Source of the DNA: Punica granatum
Taxonomy: Eukaryota > Streptophyta > Magnoliopsida > Myrtales > Lythraceae
DNA length: 64,000 bases
Assembly (NCBI RefSeq): GCF_007655135.1
Contig: NC_045127.1
Location: 20,564,199-20,628,198, forward strand
Direction: 5' to 3'
Part shown: positions 45,801 through 59,459 of the stretch, piece by piece
How positions within the stretch are numbered: the stretch's first letter is position 1
Layout of the letters: each line of letters starts with the position of its first letter
Made by a program: the position numbers and the translations under genes
Notes under the pieces: generated by a model
Databases searched by the model: none
What the model was told of the DNA's origin: nothing
What the model saw: only the letters and a program-made list of their open reading frames with translations

Positions 45801-47149
45801 TGTGTGGTCTTTTTGTGAAAGGAGTCTCAGATCGACCCGATCTGAAAGAAAACCGTAAGAACAGTCAGAAAAATCGACCCGATGGGGCAGTCGGACTGTT
45901 TCTTCTTACTGGGTTAAAACTGACGGGTTTTTCTTGGATTTCTTGACTCCTTGACACCCTAGGGTTGTGTGGGGAGGTGTTTGATGGGTTTTGACGACTC
46001 AAACCGACCCGGAAGGCCTTGAAACTCGGGTTGCCATTTTTGACCCGAAAAGACCGTTTTTTGGGTTCGGTTCTGTCGTGGCTGTTCCGATGGGTTGGAG
46101 GCTTCAAACTTAAAATCTAAGCCCGGAAATGGATAGAGGGGGTTGAAAACATGTGGGATATGAAGTTTTGATTTAAGCCGGGATGGTAAATACCATAATT
46201 CCGACTCAAGTCTTTGTGGGTTTTGCTTGGTTTTGCTTGCCCTTGCTTGCTGCGATTTTTGCTGGAACTAAAGGGGAGTTGACAGCTTCTTGAAGAGTGA
46301 GAAATGCTAGAGAGATGGCATGTGGTGAGTTGTGATTAAGTTAATGAGATAAATGCAATATATAGGCGAAGCTTAAGTGCAATTAAGTGAGAAAAAGCTT
46401 GATTAAGGGCATGCTTATGGGGATCCGAATTTGCTAAGCAAGATAAGGATGAATCTCCTCCATGCATTCTTCATGAAGATGAGTCAAGAAGCATTAATGG
46501 CATGGAAGAGAAGTTGGAGTGTGATCTTGGAAGACTTGAAGATATTTTGGTGCAAGTGTGCAAGAGAAGACATGAGGCAATGGAGAGGGCGGCAATGGGA
46601 ATTACGGCTGCACTAGGGCATGTCGTGGGTCCCACGTGTTTTGAGGAAGGTTCGAGACAAAGATCGGGTCTCGATTGATTGCACGTTTGAGGCTCGTTAC
46701 TAAAACGAACGTCGAATTGTCATTGTGCACGCGAAAACGATTCAAACGAGCCCGAAATCATCCATTTCGTGTGATTTTTGGGCTGGGAAGCCAATTTTTG
46801 CTTATTTCAGGCGATTGGAGCAAAGTTAGCCATTTCTGACAACATTTCTTTTATCTACATCCCACGTTGGTCATTTTGACATAAATTGTCAAACAACGTG
46901 AACAATTGACCCTTAAACCGGTAATGCAAATGCGGAGCCGGAGATGTCCTAGGAGGCCGAAACTGGATTTCTCAGATTGCTTTCTGAGTTGCTTAGGCAC
47001 TCCGGAGATCACTGTGATCTCCGTTTGTCGAGATTGGACCTCTAAGGACATGAAAAATGCGTTTGAGACCTTTAAAGCATTGCTCGGGAGGTCTAGATGA
47101 GTTGTGTAATTCATTCCGACGATTCCACATTGAGCCTTAGGAAGGCTAG

Positions 47150-50100
47150 TGTACGGACCCGAATGTGAACTCTCGTCGGGGCCAGCATGCGCGCTTTTGG
47201 ATCGCGCGGCTTGGGAGTGTCCACCTTCCCGTAGGGACCCGTGACGGACACGAGTGAGAGAAGGAGTCGCCACTTATCATTTTACGACCCAAAGGTCGAG
47301 GGCGGATAAATTACTCGGGTCTAGGGGTATGGAACACCTAGTTTGTCGTTCAGGCATTGATCTGTGCGAAACCGGAAAATCCGTTTTCGGGGGTTCATGT
47401 TATGTGCGGGCCTATATCCCGCACGCCCTTTCGGTACTCTAGTTTGCTAGGCTTGCATGTTTTATTATTTACCGCTTGAATTAAGTTGCACTCGGCTCGC
47501 ACGTTTTGACACCGGAGATTCGGTGAACCAAACGATATCGGTTGAGAAGCCGAGAGAGAAGTAAACCCGTATGTTGGGGAGTTGGTTCACAATCTTGCGT
47601 TACATTTCATCGAACCATGGAGGTTGAATCCCTACGTGAACCAGAACCGCGAATTCTTGGATTTACTTTCCTTTGGGCAAGCATTAAACCGATTCGATTA
47701 ATTCAACTCTCGGACCGTTCGCTTACCGGCTGGAATTCTTACAGAATGAATGTACAAAATAAAAGTCCTTACAATGCTCTCGAAAACAATAAATACAAAT
47801 TACAAATGGCCGAATTCCAATCGACTCGGGTTCGGTTATTATTCCACTCTAACTCACCGTGAGTTTAGGGAAAAGACCGAAGAATTGAAATTCAATGCAT
47901 GCTCTCACTGAATAGGGCGTTGGACCATGTGAGTGTTGATTAGGGCGTTGAACCCTGCGATCGATGATTAGGGCATTGAACCCTAATATTATTCGGCCTA
48001 GGGATCAGGCTCGACCCGCATGACAAACAGGTGCGGAAAGATAACAAGCAGCGGGTAAATCACAGACAATGTGTTTGTATTCACCGAATGTACGTGGATT
48101 AGCAAGTTTATTAATCCGGGATATTTTGGCATGCAAATGTTACCCTAGACAAACAAATGCGTGCCAATGTTTTAGCATTCGGCTTTGGTTTGAGAACCTG
48201 ACATGTCGGGTGTCCATAGTCAAGTTTCATGTGTGTGGATTGCTTTAACAGTGATTCGGTGTTGTGACACTGAATTAACCCAACTTGTATTTTGACCATA
48301 GATTTAGAACCTAGAGTTCCACCTAGCCATTTTCTAGCATTTGGTTAAGCCGAGTGAAATAATTAGTCGGGTAATTGTATTTTTGATACAGAATACCCAA
48401 CTGACACCTAAACTGCGCTAGGATGTCGACAAATCAAAAAATGATGTTCTTGCCCTAGATTTGAAAATTTGCTTTCAGAAAAGGAGAATAGCACAGTACG
48501 GATTTGAAAGTATGAGGGTTTTGAAAAGGGCATTAACATCGTTCTTAACCCGAGGAAAACAAGCCAAGTCTCGGTTACCTCTTCTTGAGGCAAACCCAGG
48601 AGCTCTTTTGCTTATTTTGGGTCGGGAAGGTCTTCCGAGTGACGATCCAAACGTTTCCCGACATGCTAACATGTTATATGATGACGAGCATGCATGATAT
48701 AACGTGAAAACGCATAAAAATTAAATCTTGCATATGGAATATGTCATATACTCCATATCACTCCATAGCCATGCAAAAAATATAAAAGGCCCTAACTCCT
48801 CTAAGTCGAGAATGTTCTACCTAGCATCGGGATGCGAGGAAACAGTCGAGGAAGAGTTCGAGAGTCGGGTGACTCGGTTGAACGCTTGGAAGGGTGCTCG
48901 GGTGCAAAGGATGCACGTTCGGCAAGGATGGGAGCGTGGGCGGCGGACAGGTGCGCGGTTGGGCTCGCGGGGCGCGAGACAGGCGCATGGCAGGCGACTA
49001 TCACTATTCACCCGAGAGCACAGGATGAACTCCAAAGCCTAAAATACACCTCAAATAAAAAAACCAAGTTCACCACTGAACTCCAAGGGTCCAAAACATG
49101 TGGTCCATGGAATTTGAGAATTTTTGAACTTAAGTCGGGATGATGAACATCGGCTTCCGACTTAAGGACTCAAAGTTTTCTTCGGGTTTTCTTCGGTTTT
49201 TCTCTCTTGGTTTTGAAGTGTTGAAGCTTGCTGGTTTTGGCTATGGAGTTAAGAGCTTTTCTTGAGGAGAAAGCTTGGAGAGAGTGTGCAGGAAGGGAAG
49301 TCATTAACTTAATCACTTTTGGGCAATTTATAGGCAAAACTAATTTGCAATTAAGCAAAAGCAAGTGCTCTTAACCCCCATGCTTAGCAAATTTCGGGCA
49401 ACTAATAAGGATGAGGATGAATATAAGCGAAGTATTCTTCATGTGGAAGAGCCCAGAAGCATTAATGAGCATTGATAAAGCTTGAGTGTTATCTTGGAAG
49501 ACTTGGAGATATTTTCATGCAAGAGTGCAAGAGAAGCTTGGTCTTGGCAAGGGAAGAGTTGCCCTTGGGCAATTCATGGGTCCCACAGCCGAAGAAGAGA
49601 AACCGGGGGAAAGCTCGAGTCTCGATTGATCGCTCATTCGAAGCTCGTGGTTCGAATTAAACGTCGAATTGTCAATATACGCGGGGAAACGGATTTAATG
49701 AGCCCAAGATTGGCATTTTTCGTGGAAAATTGCCAAATGTTTGTATGAGGCTCGGAAGCTGGTTTTGCTCCTTTTACGCATTCAGAACGAGGTTACCCAC
49801 TTCTGATAGCATATCTTGTATCTGTATCCCACGTCGGTCATTTTGACATAAATTGTCAAATCACTTGGGCACTTAACCCTTAAGCCGGTAATGCAAATAT
49901 GGAGCCGGAGATGTCCTAGGAGACCGAAACTGGATTTCTCAGATTGCTTTCTGAGTTGCTTGGGCGATCCGGAAATCACTGTGATCTCTGTTTGTCGAGA
50001 TTGAGTCTCTAAGAACATGAAAAGTGCATCTTAGACCCTTAAAGCGCTGCTCGGGGGGTCTAGATGAGTTGTGTGATTCATTCCGACGATTCCACATTAA

Positions 50101-50681
50101 GCCTTGAGAAGGCTAGCACTATGTAAGGTAGGCATCCGGCGTCAAGTTTCTCCAAAGAGGACCTCCGGATATGGATTTCCACTGAAAATGGCCTTTTGTG
50201 CTCCTCGAAGGTTGCTCGAGAAACCGAGAAGGGTTTTGCTGTCTGTTTTGCCCAATTGCGAATGTCCGCTGGAGTTTTCAGGGCAATGCAGTGTGAACTT
50301 CGTTTGCCGTAATTCCGTCAGACCAATCTCCGGTTATGCTCTTCCGAAAAGGGATATGCCCGTTTTGTCGCTCGAAAGTCATTCGGGGTGTCTGTATGGC
50401 TTCCAAAAGACAATATGAAGCACTGCTCATGCTCTGTATGATTATGGGGCATGGCCGCATCTAATATTTGGAATTAACTTTTCTCCAAGAAACCGGCATT
50501 TTTGGACTTCCACTGAAAAGTTGTCTGTATACATAAAGTTATTCTGTATAGAGCAGATGATTTGCAAAATGCGTTTGAAGACACTTTTCATCTTTTTGGC
50601 ATCGATGTGGATTTTTGAAGTCCAATATCGACTATCTTCCGACGATCGAGCGAACTATCAGAAAATAGGTCTGTTCGTGTG
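47150..50681 (-). mobile_element. R4: minus-strand Ogre-type LTR, missing its first ~250 bp
   Basis: It begins TGTACGGACCCGAATG right after GGAAGGCTAG of R2's 5' LTR and runs through the standard LTR landmarks to sequence matching ~12650 of the 12400 LTR (TCCGACGATCGAGCGAACTATC), where R5 starts. Its latter half (49790-50680) is close to the A/B LTR in reverse, while the core differs. Confidence 0.85.
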
Positions 50682-52648
50682 TGTGCGCACCCGAATTTAA
50701 TATCGTCGGGGCACGCATGCGCGAAGCCTATGCAACGCGGCTTGGGAGTGTCCACCTTCCCGGGGACGCGTGACGGACGCGTGTGAGAAGGAGTCGCCAC
50801 TTGCCATTTTACGACCCGAAGGTCGAGGGCCGGCAAGTTACCCGGGTCTAGGGGTACAAGGTACACCTAAATACTAAGGCAATGGTCATACGGAACCGAA
50901 AATTTCGAATTCGGGGGTTCTATTACGTGCGGGCCTATATCCCGCACGCCCTTTCGGTACTCTAGCTTGCTAGGCTTGCCATTTTATTTATTTACCGCGT
51001 GATTCAGAGTTGCACTTTACTCACCCGTTTTGACACCGTAAAGGTGGTGAATTGATTGAATTGGGCCAAGAACCCGAAAGGCGAGTAGGCTTGTGCATCG
51101 AGGGATCGGTTCACTATCTTATCGTTACAGTTCATCGAACCGTGATGGTCAATTCCCTGCGCGAATCGAGACCACAATTATTCAAGCTTACTCATCTCTC
51201 GGTGATGATAGACCAACTTAACCGATTCGACACTCGGACCTCTCGCTCACCGATCGGGGATCCTTACAAGTGAATGAGTGAATATACAAATGAAATTCTC
51301 ACAATGTTCTCTCGAATAATTACAAAGTATAACTGAATAAGTAAATGGATCCCGATCGATTTGCATTGGGCCAATATTCCGCTCCGGCTCACCGTGTGTT
51401 TTGAATAACCGATAAGTAAATTAAGGCAACGTGGGCTCAAGGAGCCGGGGGTCGGGTCCGATTGATCCGACGGTTTGTAGGAGAACCGATTAGTTCCCAC
51501 TGTAACCGTTGGACCGATCGAGCTCCCGGGTGATATCTAAACACGTTTCACACATCCAATCCAAATTGCCTTCCACATAGGCCATATTTGGAGTGTGATG
51601 GTAACTCGAGGCTAGATCCCATTCCGCACTCGGGTTGCGCGCGCTCAGTGAGTTAGGAGGTGTTGGACCTCGTGTTCAGTTAAGTGTCACTATGGTTTCA
51701 CCAAATTAACCAAACTTGTATTTTGACTCTAGATTGGAATCTACCATTCCGCCTAGTCATTATCTAATGTTTGATTAGGTCAAATGAATGATTAATCCGG
51801 TATTATGTGTTTTGCAATAGAAATAAAAATGTTCACCACCGAATCTACGATAGGAAGGTGGAAACGCCGAAAGTGAACAGAATGGGTCGTGCGAATGAAA
51901 CTCACACCCAACGGATTGCCCTTTTCGTTCATAGATCGAGGTGTTTCCAACTCCCTAACGCCTAGGGTATCGGTGAATCGCGGAATGATAATTATGCCCT
52001 TGGACGATAAAATTGCAATGTTCATATATAAATTGGAGGTCGCGTCACACGAAAAAGTCTAAGGAGAACTCGCGCGTCTTGACTCGAGACGCCTCAAATC
52101 GGGCCCGGACTCGAGTCATAGCACGCGAGTACTCGTTAGACATCAATTCTATTCGTGTTACGTGTCTCGGTGTTTTGAAATTGTGATCTTTTAAGAAAAA
52201 GGGCATTCCCGCCATTCCGTGACCCATCGATGCGTTTACGAATTAAGGATCGATTCACTCCATTATTTAGTCCGAGTGATTTAATTAGCCACATGATACG
52301 TCCCGTTTATCCTGTTTGTGAAATTATTCGGTAGTGGTGACCTCATATTATAAGGATTATGGGTTTAATGGGTAATGGCCCGAGATCAATTTATCTATCG
52401 TGAAATTAACACGAACATAAGTGCACTCTATTTCAAGGAATGAGCACGAAACGACGAAGAAGGCCACCCTAGATCTGGGAGGGGTCAAGGGGCACTCGAC
52501 CATCTTCCAAAGGACTAAGCCGAGAGGTCCCCTTGACTCGCCTTGGGTCACGGGTGGTCTACCACGTCGGTTCGAGCTATTCCTTGCATGCATAGCACGT
52601 TAAACACATTAATTGTACATGTTTTAATCATCTCAATACTATCACGAT
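50682..52648 (-). mobile_element. R5: minus-strand diverged Ogre-type LTR fragment
   Basis: It begins TGTGCGCACCCGAATTT, with the usual GGGAGTGTCCACC, GACGCGTGACGGAC and terminal hairpin (near 50927) landmarks but many differences further in. It is interrupted at 52648/52649 by the F3 5' LTR. The five bases before the junction are ACGAT. Confidence 0.8.
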
Positions 52649-55600
52649 TGTTAGCACCCCATTTTGGCTCACCATTCCAAATTACATTATCAGCAATGAT
52701 CCAAAACATGACTTGAGCAGAATACAAAGAAACGACTCAACAGAGCAGAAAATCACTATTCATCCTCAAGTCGGCGAAATCGGGCAAATGACACATACAC
52801 TTGACAGAAGGACCCCAGGGGTCAGCAAGCAGCAACAAAGTGACTAGAGAGCTCAACAATGTCCAAAACCGGCATTTTCAGTATATCACACGGACGGTAC
52901 TATTTTCCGATAGCTCGCTTGATCGCCGGAAGATAGCCAATATTGGACTCCAAAAATCCACTTCAATGCCAAACAGATGAAAAGTGTCCCCAAAGGCATT
53001 TTGCAAATCATCTGCTCTATACAGAACAACTTTCTGTATACATACAACTTTTCAGTGGAAGTCCAAAAATGCCGGTTTCCTGGAGAAAAGTTAATTCCAA
53101 ATATCAGACGCGGCCATGCCCCACCAGCACACAGAGCATGAACAATGCTTCAAATTGTCTCTTGGAAGTCACACAGACACTTCAAATGACTTCCGAGCGG
53201 CAAAACAAGCATACCCCTCTTCGGAAGAGCATAGCCAGAGACTGGTCTGATGGAATTACGGCGAACGAAGTTCATACCGCATTGCCCAGAAAACTCTAGC
53301 AGACATTCACAATTGGGCAAAACAGACAGCAAAAACCTTTTCAGTTTCCCGAGTAACCTCCGAAGAACGGAAATGGCCATTTTCAATAGAAATGCATATC
53401 CGGAGGTCCTTTTTACGGAAACTGGACGTCGGGTGTCTATCCTACACCAAGCTAGCCTTCTCAAGGCTCAACGTGGAATTGTCGGAATAAATCACACGAC
53501 TCATCTAGACCTCCCGAGCAATGCTTTAGAGGTCTCAGATACACTTTTCAAGTCCTTGAAGGTCTGATCTCGACAAACAGAGATCACAGTGATCTCCGGA
53601 TCGCCCAAGAAACTCAGAAAGCATTATGAGAAATTCAGTTTCGGCCTCCTAGGACGTCTCCGGCCCCACGTTAGCATTACTGTCTTAAGGGACAATTGTT
53701 CACGTTGTCTGACAATTTATGTCAAAATGACCAACGTGAGATGCAGATACAAGATGTGCTGTCAGAAGCGGACAACTTCGCTCTGGTCACCTGCAATGAG
53801 CAAAAACGGCTTCCGAGCCTCGTATGCTTCCGGGACATTTCCCCATGGAAAATGCCAATCTTAGGCTCGTTAAAACCGTTTTCTCGCGCATATCGACAAT
53901 TCGATGTTCAATTCGAACCACAAACTTCGAATGCGCTACCAATCGAGACTCAAGCTTTCTCCCGGTTTCTCCTCATGGGCCGTGGGACCCACGGGCTGCC
54001 TAAGGGCAACCGCCCTTTGCCCCAACAATTTCGGCATCATCCTCTCCCTCTCATGCACTCTAAGCCCAAAATATCCTTAGTCTTTCTAGTCAACACTCAA
54101 GCCATTAACTCCATCTCCATTAATGCTTCTTGGCTCTTCCTCATCAAGATGCATGGATGACATTCATCCTCATCTCCATTAGGGCAGCCGACTTTTGCTA
54201 ATGAGGCCCTTAATGGTGCTTTGTTTTACTTAATTGCTCATTAGCTTCACATATATATTGCATATTTGTCATTAAGTTAATCACTTATCATGCACACATG
54301 ATCTTTCTAGTTTCTCCCTCTAGAAAATACTCTCAACTTCTTAGCAACCAGCAGCAAGCAAATCACTCCATGAAAACCGAAAACCAAGCCAAAGATCCTT
54401 AGAGTTTAGGTCGGAATCCATAGCGGGCACTGTTCCGACTTATGTCCAAAATTCCTCAAACTTCATGGACCACATGTTTTGGACCCAAGGATTCCAATTC
54501 TGAACTCAGTTTTTCAGTTTGAAGTCATTTGCTCATCGTTTTGGGTCGTTTTAGTCATTTCGGGTGAAATTCGAACTCTCAGGTGAACAGTAACCCGTCA
54601 TCAATGTCACCGAGCACACCAGCGTCCGTCATCGAGCACGCCCGTGCCCGTCACCAGTGCTCGTCACCAGCATCCATCACCGATCGCGCTAGCGCTCGTC
54701 ACCGAGCACATCAGCGCCCGTCACCATACACGCGCGCGCCTGTCTTCAGCGCCCGTCACCAGCGCCACCAGCGCCAGTCACCAACGCCCGTCACCAGCGC
54801 CACCAGCGCTCGTCACCAGCGCCCGTCACCAGCGCCACCAGCGCCCGTCACCGGCATCACCAGCGCCTGTCACCGTGCCTGTCAACACCCGTCATCGTGC
54901 CCGACGCCCGTCACCGCGCTTGACCGTGCTCGTGCACGTCCACCCTTGCACCTGAATACTTTTTCAAGGGTTCCACCGAGTCACTCGACTCTCAAACACT
55001 TCCCCGACTCTTTCCTCGTATCCCGAGGCTAGGTAAAACATTCTCGACCTAGAGGAGTTAGGATTAAGATCGGTCTCCTTAGCCGATCCAAGTTAGTTTC
55101 CGAGCTTATTTTGTTGTTCTTGCACTCATGAAGTCGGTGTTATTTTATCTATTCCCTAAGTAACATGTTTGTGAATGTTTGCATGTTTAAATGAGTAAAT
55201 CAAATCATGATAACACCGGCTTTTTGTTAAAAAGAAGTGTTATTCATCATGGTTGATGCTTGAGCATGCGAAAAATAATTAAACCGCGGCTAGGAAATCA
55301 TTTGTGACTCGAATTGAGCCTTGAGAACTTTCGGCCACCTTTGATAAGATGAAGACGAGGGCTTCTTGGCCTTTCTTGGATCAAGAATGATTTCCTTATC
55401 TGGAGTTTAATTCGTTTATCGGATTGTGTGAATTTTTAAATTCAATGTCTTTACGATTCCTATGTTAAAGTATTGTTTAAAGACTCTTTTAAAATAAACG
55501 TGCATGGATTCATGTATCGAGGACTCATTCGGATCCATTCGGTTATAAGGATATTGTCGGTTATTCAACCGAATTATCCTTGATCATTATGGATTCGTTT

Positions 55601-57500
55601 TGGTCGTCGAATCACGAATCGTTTTCTTAATTAATGCATTCGGCAATAACCTTAAGCATTAATTCTACGAATGGGTTAATCGGGACGTTCACACGGTTAA
55701 TTCATTCAATCTAAACAATTTTGCACGAATTGGTCATTAACTGATAACTCGCGTCGATGAGTTGTCAAATGACGTTGGTGCCCTTTTCAAACTTATCAAT
55801 TTCAAAACCCGAAATGCGCGGTCCAATGTATCATGGACGTCTGAAAAGGGTTTTTGTGTCTCAACTTGAGTTTTTACTTGATTCCAAGTAACTCAGGTCA
55901 GGATACAGAAGATCTTTCTAGATCACTTCTGGGCAGATCGACCGGTTCTTTGGCTTTTTCGGGGTTCTTGCACAACCCTGGATGATCCAGGGAATTGGTC
56001 GACATCGGCTACAGGCCGAGGTGGCCCGCACTGCGATGTTTCCCCTTTTCTTAAAACAATTTTCAAATAAAGGGCAAAATCGTCTTTTCACAATTCAGCG
56101 ACACTCTTAGGGTTAGCATGACAGAAACACTACAGTACGGGATAAGAACGGGCTACCTGTTCAGGTGCAGGTTCATCTGCATAGCCTTTTCTTATCCAAC
56201 TAATGAGTTTCTGTCATCCTAATATTGACTCGGTAACTAAAATGGTTATCTCTGTCAGAAAACATGCAAAATGCTGATTAACCTTTCACTCGACCTAACC
56301 AAACACTAGATAATGGTTAGGGGGAATTCTAGATTCCAAATCTAGAGTCAAAATACAAGTTTGGATCAATTCAGTGGTAATTCAGTGTTACAACACCGAA
56401 TCACTATTAAAGCAATCCACACACATGAGATTCGATTCTCTTTTCCAAATTTCCAACAAAAGCAGAATACTGAAACATTGGCACGTGTTTGATTGCTTAG
56501 CATATGGCATTTGCTTGCAAAAACACCCTTGGATTAATAAACTTGTTAAAACACGTACACTCGATAATAACAAAACACCTTGTCTGTTATTAACATGTTG
56601 CGTGTTATCTTTCCGCACCTATTTGCCATGCGGGTCGAGCCTGATCCCTAGGCCGAATAATATTAGGGTTCAACACCCTAATCATCGATCACAGGGTCCA
56701 ACGCCCCAATCAACACTCACAGGGTCCAACGCCCTATTCAGTGAGCGCGTCCATTGAATTTCAGTTCTTCGGTCTTTTCCCTAAACTCACGGTGAGTTAG
56801 AGTGGAATAATAACCGAACACGAAACGACTGGAATTCGACCCTTTTGTAATTTGTATTTATTGTTTTCGAGAGCATTGTAAGGATTTTATTTTGTACATT
56901 TATTCTGTAAGAATTCCAGTCGGTGAGCGAACAGTCCGAGAGTCGAATTAATCGAATCGGTCTAATGCTTGCCCAGATACAAGTAAATCCAAGAACTCGC
57001 GGTTCTGGTTCACGCAGGGATTCAACCTCCATGGTTCGATGAACTATAACGCAAGATTGTGAACCAACTCCCCGACATACGGGCTTACTTCTCTCTCGGC
57101 TTCTCAACCGACATCGTTTGGTTCACCGAATCTCTTGTGTCAAAACGTGCGAGCCGAGTGCAGCTTAATTCATGCAGTAAATCATAAAACATGCAAGCCT
57201 AGCAAACCAGAGTACCGAAAGGGCGTGCGGGATATAGGCCCGCACGTAACATGAACCCCCGAACACGGATTTTCCGGTTCCGCACAGATCAATGCCTTAA
57301 CGACAAACTAGGTGTTCCATACCCCAAGACCCGAGTAACTTATCCGCCCTCGACCTTCGGGTCGTAAAATGATAAGTGGCGACTCCTTCTCTCACGCGTG
57401 TCCGTCACGCGTCCCCACGAGAAGGTGGACACTCCCAAGCCGCGCGATCCAAAAGCGCGCAATGCGGGCCCCGACGAGAGTCCACATAAGGGTCCGTACA
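52649..57500 (+). mobile_element. 5' LTR of F3 (4852 bp)
   Basis: It begins TGTTAGCACCCC and ends GGTCCGTACA. It is collinear with 12400-17643 at high similarity. Differences include loss of about 245 bp after GAGGAGTTAGG (55060) and a shorter GC-rich block (54595-54930). The TATA-like motif at 54252-54258 is conserved. Confidence 0.9.
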
Positions 57501-57503
57501 GCT

Positions 57504-57521
57504 TGGCGACTCCGCTGGGGG
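57504..57521 (+). other. Primer-binding site of F3
   Basis: TGGCGACTCCGCTGGGGG, three nucleotides after the LTR end. It differs from the B site at two positions. Confidence 0.85.
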
Positions 57522-58213
57522 CATACTTAGTGGGTTCAGGCTCGATTCGCTTGCTTGCTTGCATGTTCATTTGCCGCTTTCCGCAATTTTTCGCTTATCT
57601 ACTTTATGCACATTTACTTTTCTGCACTTGCATTGCATCATCCTAGTGGATCTAAGTACCTCGCCTGAAATCCCACGGGCGCCAATTTAGGAAGCTAGGT
57701 TAGTCAGAGGTTCCGAGTAAGGGAACGGGTCGAGTCGGCTCTGCCACCGAACCGGCCCCCAAAGATCCTCGCTCGATTTCAAGGAATTGACTCCCTTGAA
57801 TCGGGAGCCCCCATCCCTAGTTAGTGGTTGTCCTAGTAGAACACTGAAACCATGCATAAACAGGGACCGTCATGCTGGACCAAAATTTGCCTTCATGCCG
57901 CCAACCGACCCAAAAGTTGAGTCTTTGAGTCGGCTCGTAGTTTTTCTTTTAGGCGAGCCTTTTGTTGTTTTCACTGAATGAGTGTTGTACAATGTAAAAA
58001 ACTCGTGTTATAATTTATTTTTCTACACCTGCATGCATGTTTTCAAAACCACCTAAGACATTGCATCGGTTTAATGTTTAAGCTCCCTTTTCAAACTATC
58101 TTTGTAAATTAAGGAACTTGAACCAAATCAATGCAATGGCATTAGCTTTTGAAAACTTATACACTGCATGCATTCTATCTATTTCTATGTTTGCACAGCA
58201 GCTGCCATGTCTC
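57522..58213 (+). other. Leader of F3
   Basis: Noncoding and closely similar to 17665-18200 of B and then to sequence downstream of ORF1 in B (19830-19955). The donor-like GTAAGA motif and ORF1 are absent. It continues into the hairpin repeats after TTTCTATGTTTGCACAGCAG. Confidence 0.8.
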
Positions 58214-58655
58214 GCACGACAGGCGAGTCGTGCCAACATTCGCGGGTAGACCACTTGCGGTCTTCACCTCTCCATGGTGAGATGTGCTATGACTAGAGGC
58301 CGTCCAACCCGGCCACCCACCCCGCACGACAGGCGAGTTGTGCCAACCTTCGCGGGTAGACCACCCGCGGTCTTCACCTCTCCATGGCGAGACGTGCTAT
58401 GACTAGAGGCCGTCCAACCCGGCCACCCACCCCGCACGAAAGGCGAGTCGTGCCAACCTTCGCGGGTAGACCACCCGCGGTCTTCACCTCTCCATAGCAA
58501 GATGTGCTGTGACTAGAAGCCGAGTCCATCCCGGCCACCCACCCCGCACGATAGGCGAGTCGTACCCACTTTCGCGGGCAGGCCACTCGCGGCCTTCACT
58601 CTTCCTCCACGGCAAGACGAGCTGTGGCCCGAGGGCCAATCAACCTTCCCAGGCG
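58214..58655 (+). repeat. ~110-bp tandem repeat with two perfect hairpins, four copies (F3)
   Basis: Units start at 58214, 58324, 58434 and 58546. Each contains GCACGAC paired with GTCGTGC across AGGCGA, and CGCGGGT paired with ACCCGCG across AGACC. One or both stems are perfect in most copies; some copies have mismatches. The linker is TCTTCACCTCTCCATGG...GCCACCCACCCC. R2 has two copies. Confidence 0.9.
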
Positions 58656-59116
58656 AAGTTAACCAACACTAACTTCTTCCTAACAAAGAGTATCACCGCG
58701 TGATCGGACGCACGTCCCTCTGCGTGACCCCGCGCATCTGCCAGCGATCGAGCACGCCTCACACATGTCCAAACATGTTTGCACCAACTCATGCACGCGT
58801 GCTCAATGTATCGATGCACGTTTTTTGGTGTGTTCGTACGACGCCTACCAGGCCAGTTCGCTTCCCTACACCCTTGCATTGGAATTGCGAACAGTTCATG
58901 CTCCTTCATTGTTTCCTTCTTCCATTGCAGGAAATCCCCAACAAGAAGGCAGCCTGAATACTGAACCATCACAATTGACGTAACAAACGTCTCTCATCCA
59001 GCTTCTTGGGATTTCAACACTGAGTTTCCACCCTCCCTCCGCAAAGAATGCGAAGCGTCTTGCACTGTTGCTTAGCATTGACCATTGCTTTTACACCTCT
59101 TGCACTTTCTTATCGA
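58656..59116 (+). other. Unrecognised F3 internal sequence
   Basis: No domain, hairpin or repeat recognised; short frames only. The right part is shared with R2 on the other strand (41396-41880), so it is an old component of this non-autonomous family. Confidence 0.6.
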
Positions 59117-59459
59117 GCATGCATCTACTGCATCGGGCTTCGGCCCAGCATTTACTGCATCGGGCTTCGGCCCAACTTTTGGGCTTTTTCCCTGCATCGG
59201 GCTTCGGCCCAGCATTTACTGTATCGGGCTTCGGCCCAACTTTTGGGCTTTTGCCCCGACTGCATCGAGCTTCGGCCCAACATCGACTGCATCGGGCTTC
59301 GGCCCCACGTTCAAGCTTCGGCCCCGCATCTACTGCTTTCGGGCTTCGGCCCCGCATCTACAGCTTTCGGGCTTCAACCCTGCATTTACTGCTTTTGGGC
59401 TCCAGCCCCGCATTTACTGCTTTTTGATTTTGACACCTCGCATTTACTGCTTTCAGGCT
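59117..59459 (+). repeat. Array of GGGC-TTCG-GCCC hairpin repeats (F3)
   Basis: Six exact GGGCTTCGGCCC copies at 59135, 59162, 59199, 59226, 59294 and 59341, plus several variants (GAGCTTCGGCCC, AAGCTTCGGCCCC). They are separated by ATTTACTGCATC or AACTTTTGGGCTTTT spacers. Same family as 40472-41395. Confidence 0.9.

Larger units (their letters stand above)
36525..47149 (-). mobile_element. R2: minus-strand non-autonomous Ogre derivative
   Basis: 3' LTR 36525-40324 (starts TGTACGGACC), internal 40325-42839, 5' LTR 42840-47149. The two LTRs are closely similar, with matched features such as 39186-39400 against 45310-45530. The internal region has a primer-binding site and leader like A/B but no ORF1, gag or pol: a large retrotransposon derivative relying on proteins in trans. 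Both LTRs lack their TGTCAG ends: the 3' LTR joins the internal region at GATAAGGATGAAT|CCCTGG, and the 5' LTR is cut at 47149 by R4. Confidence 0.8.
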
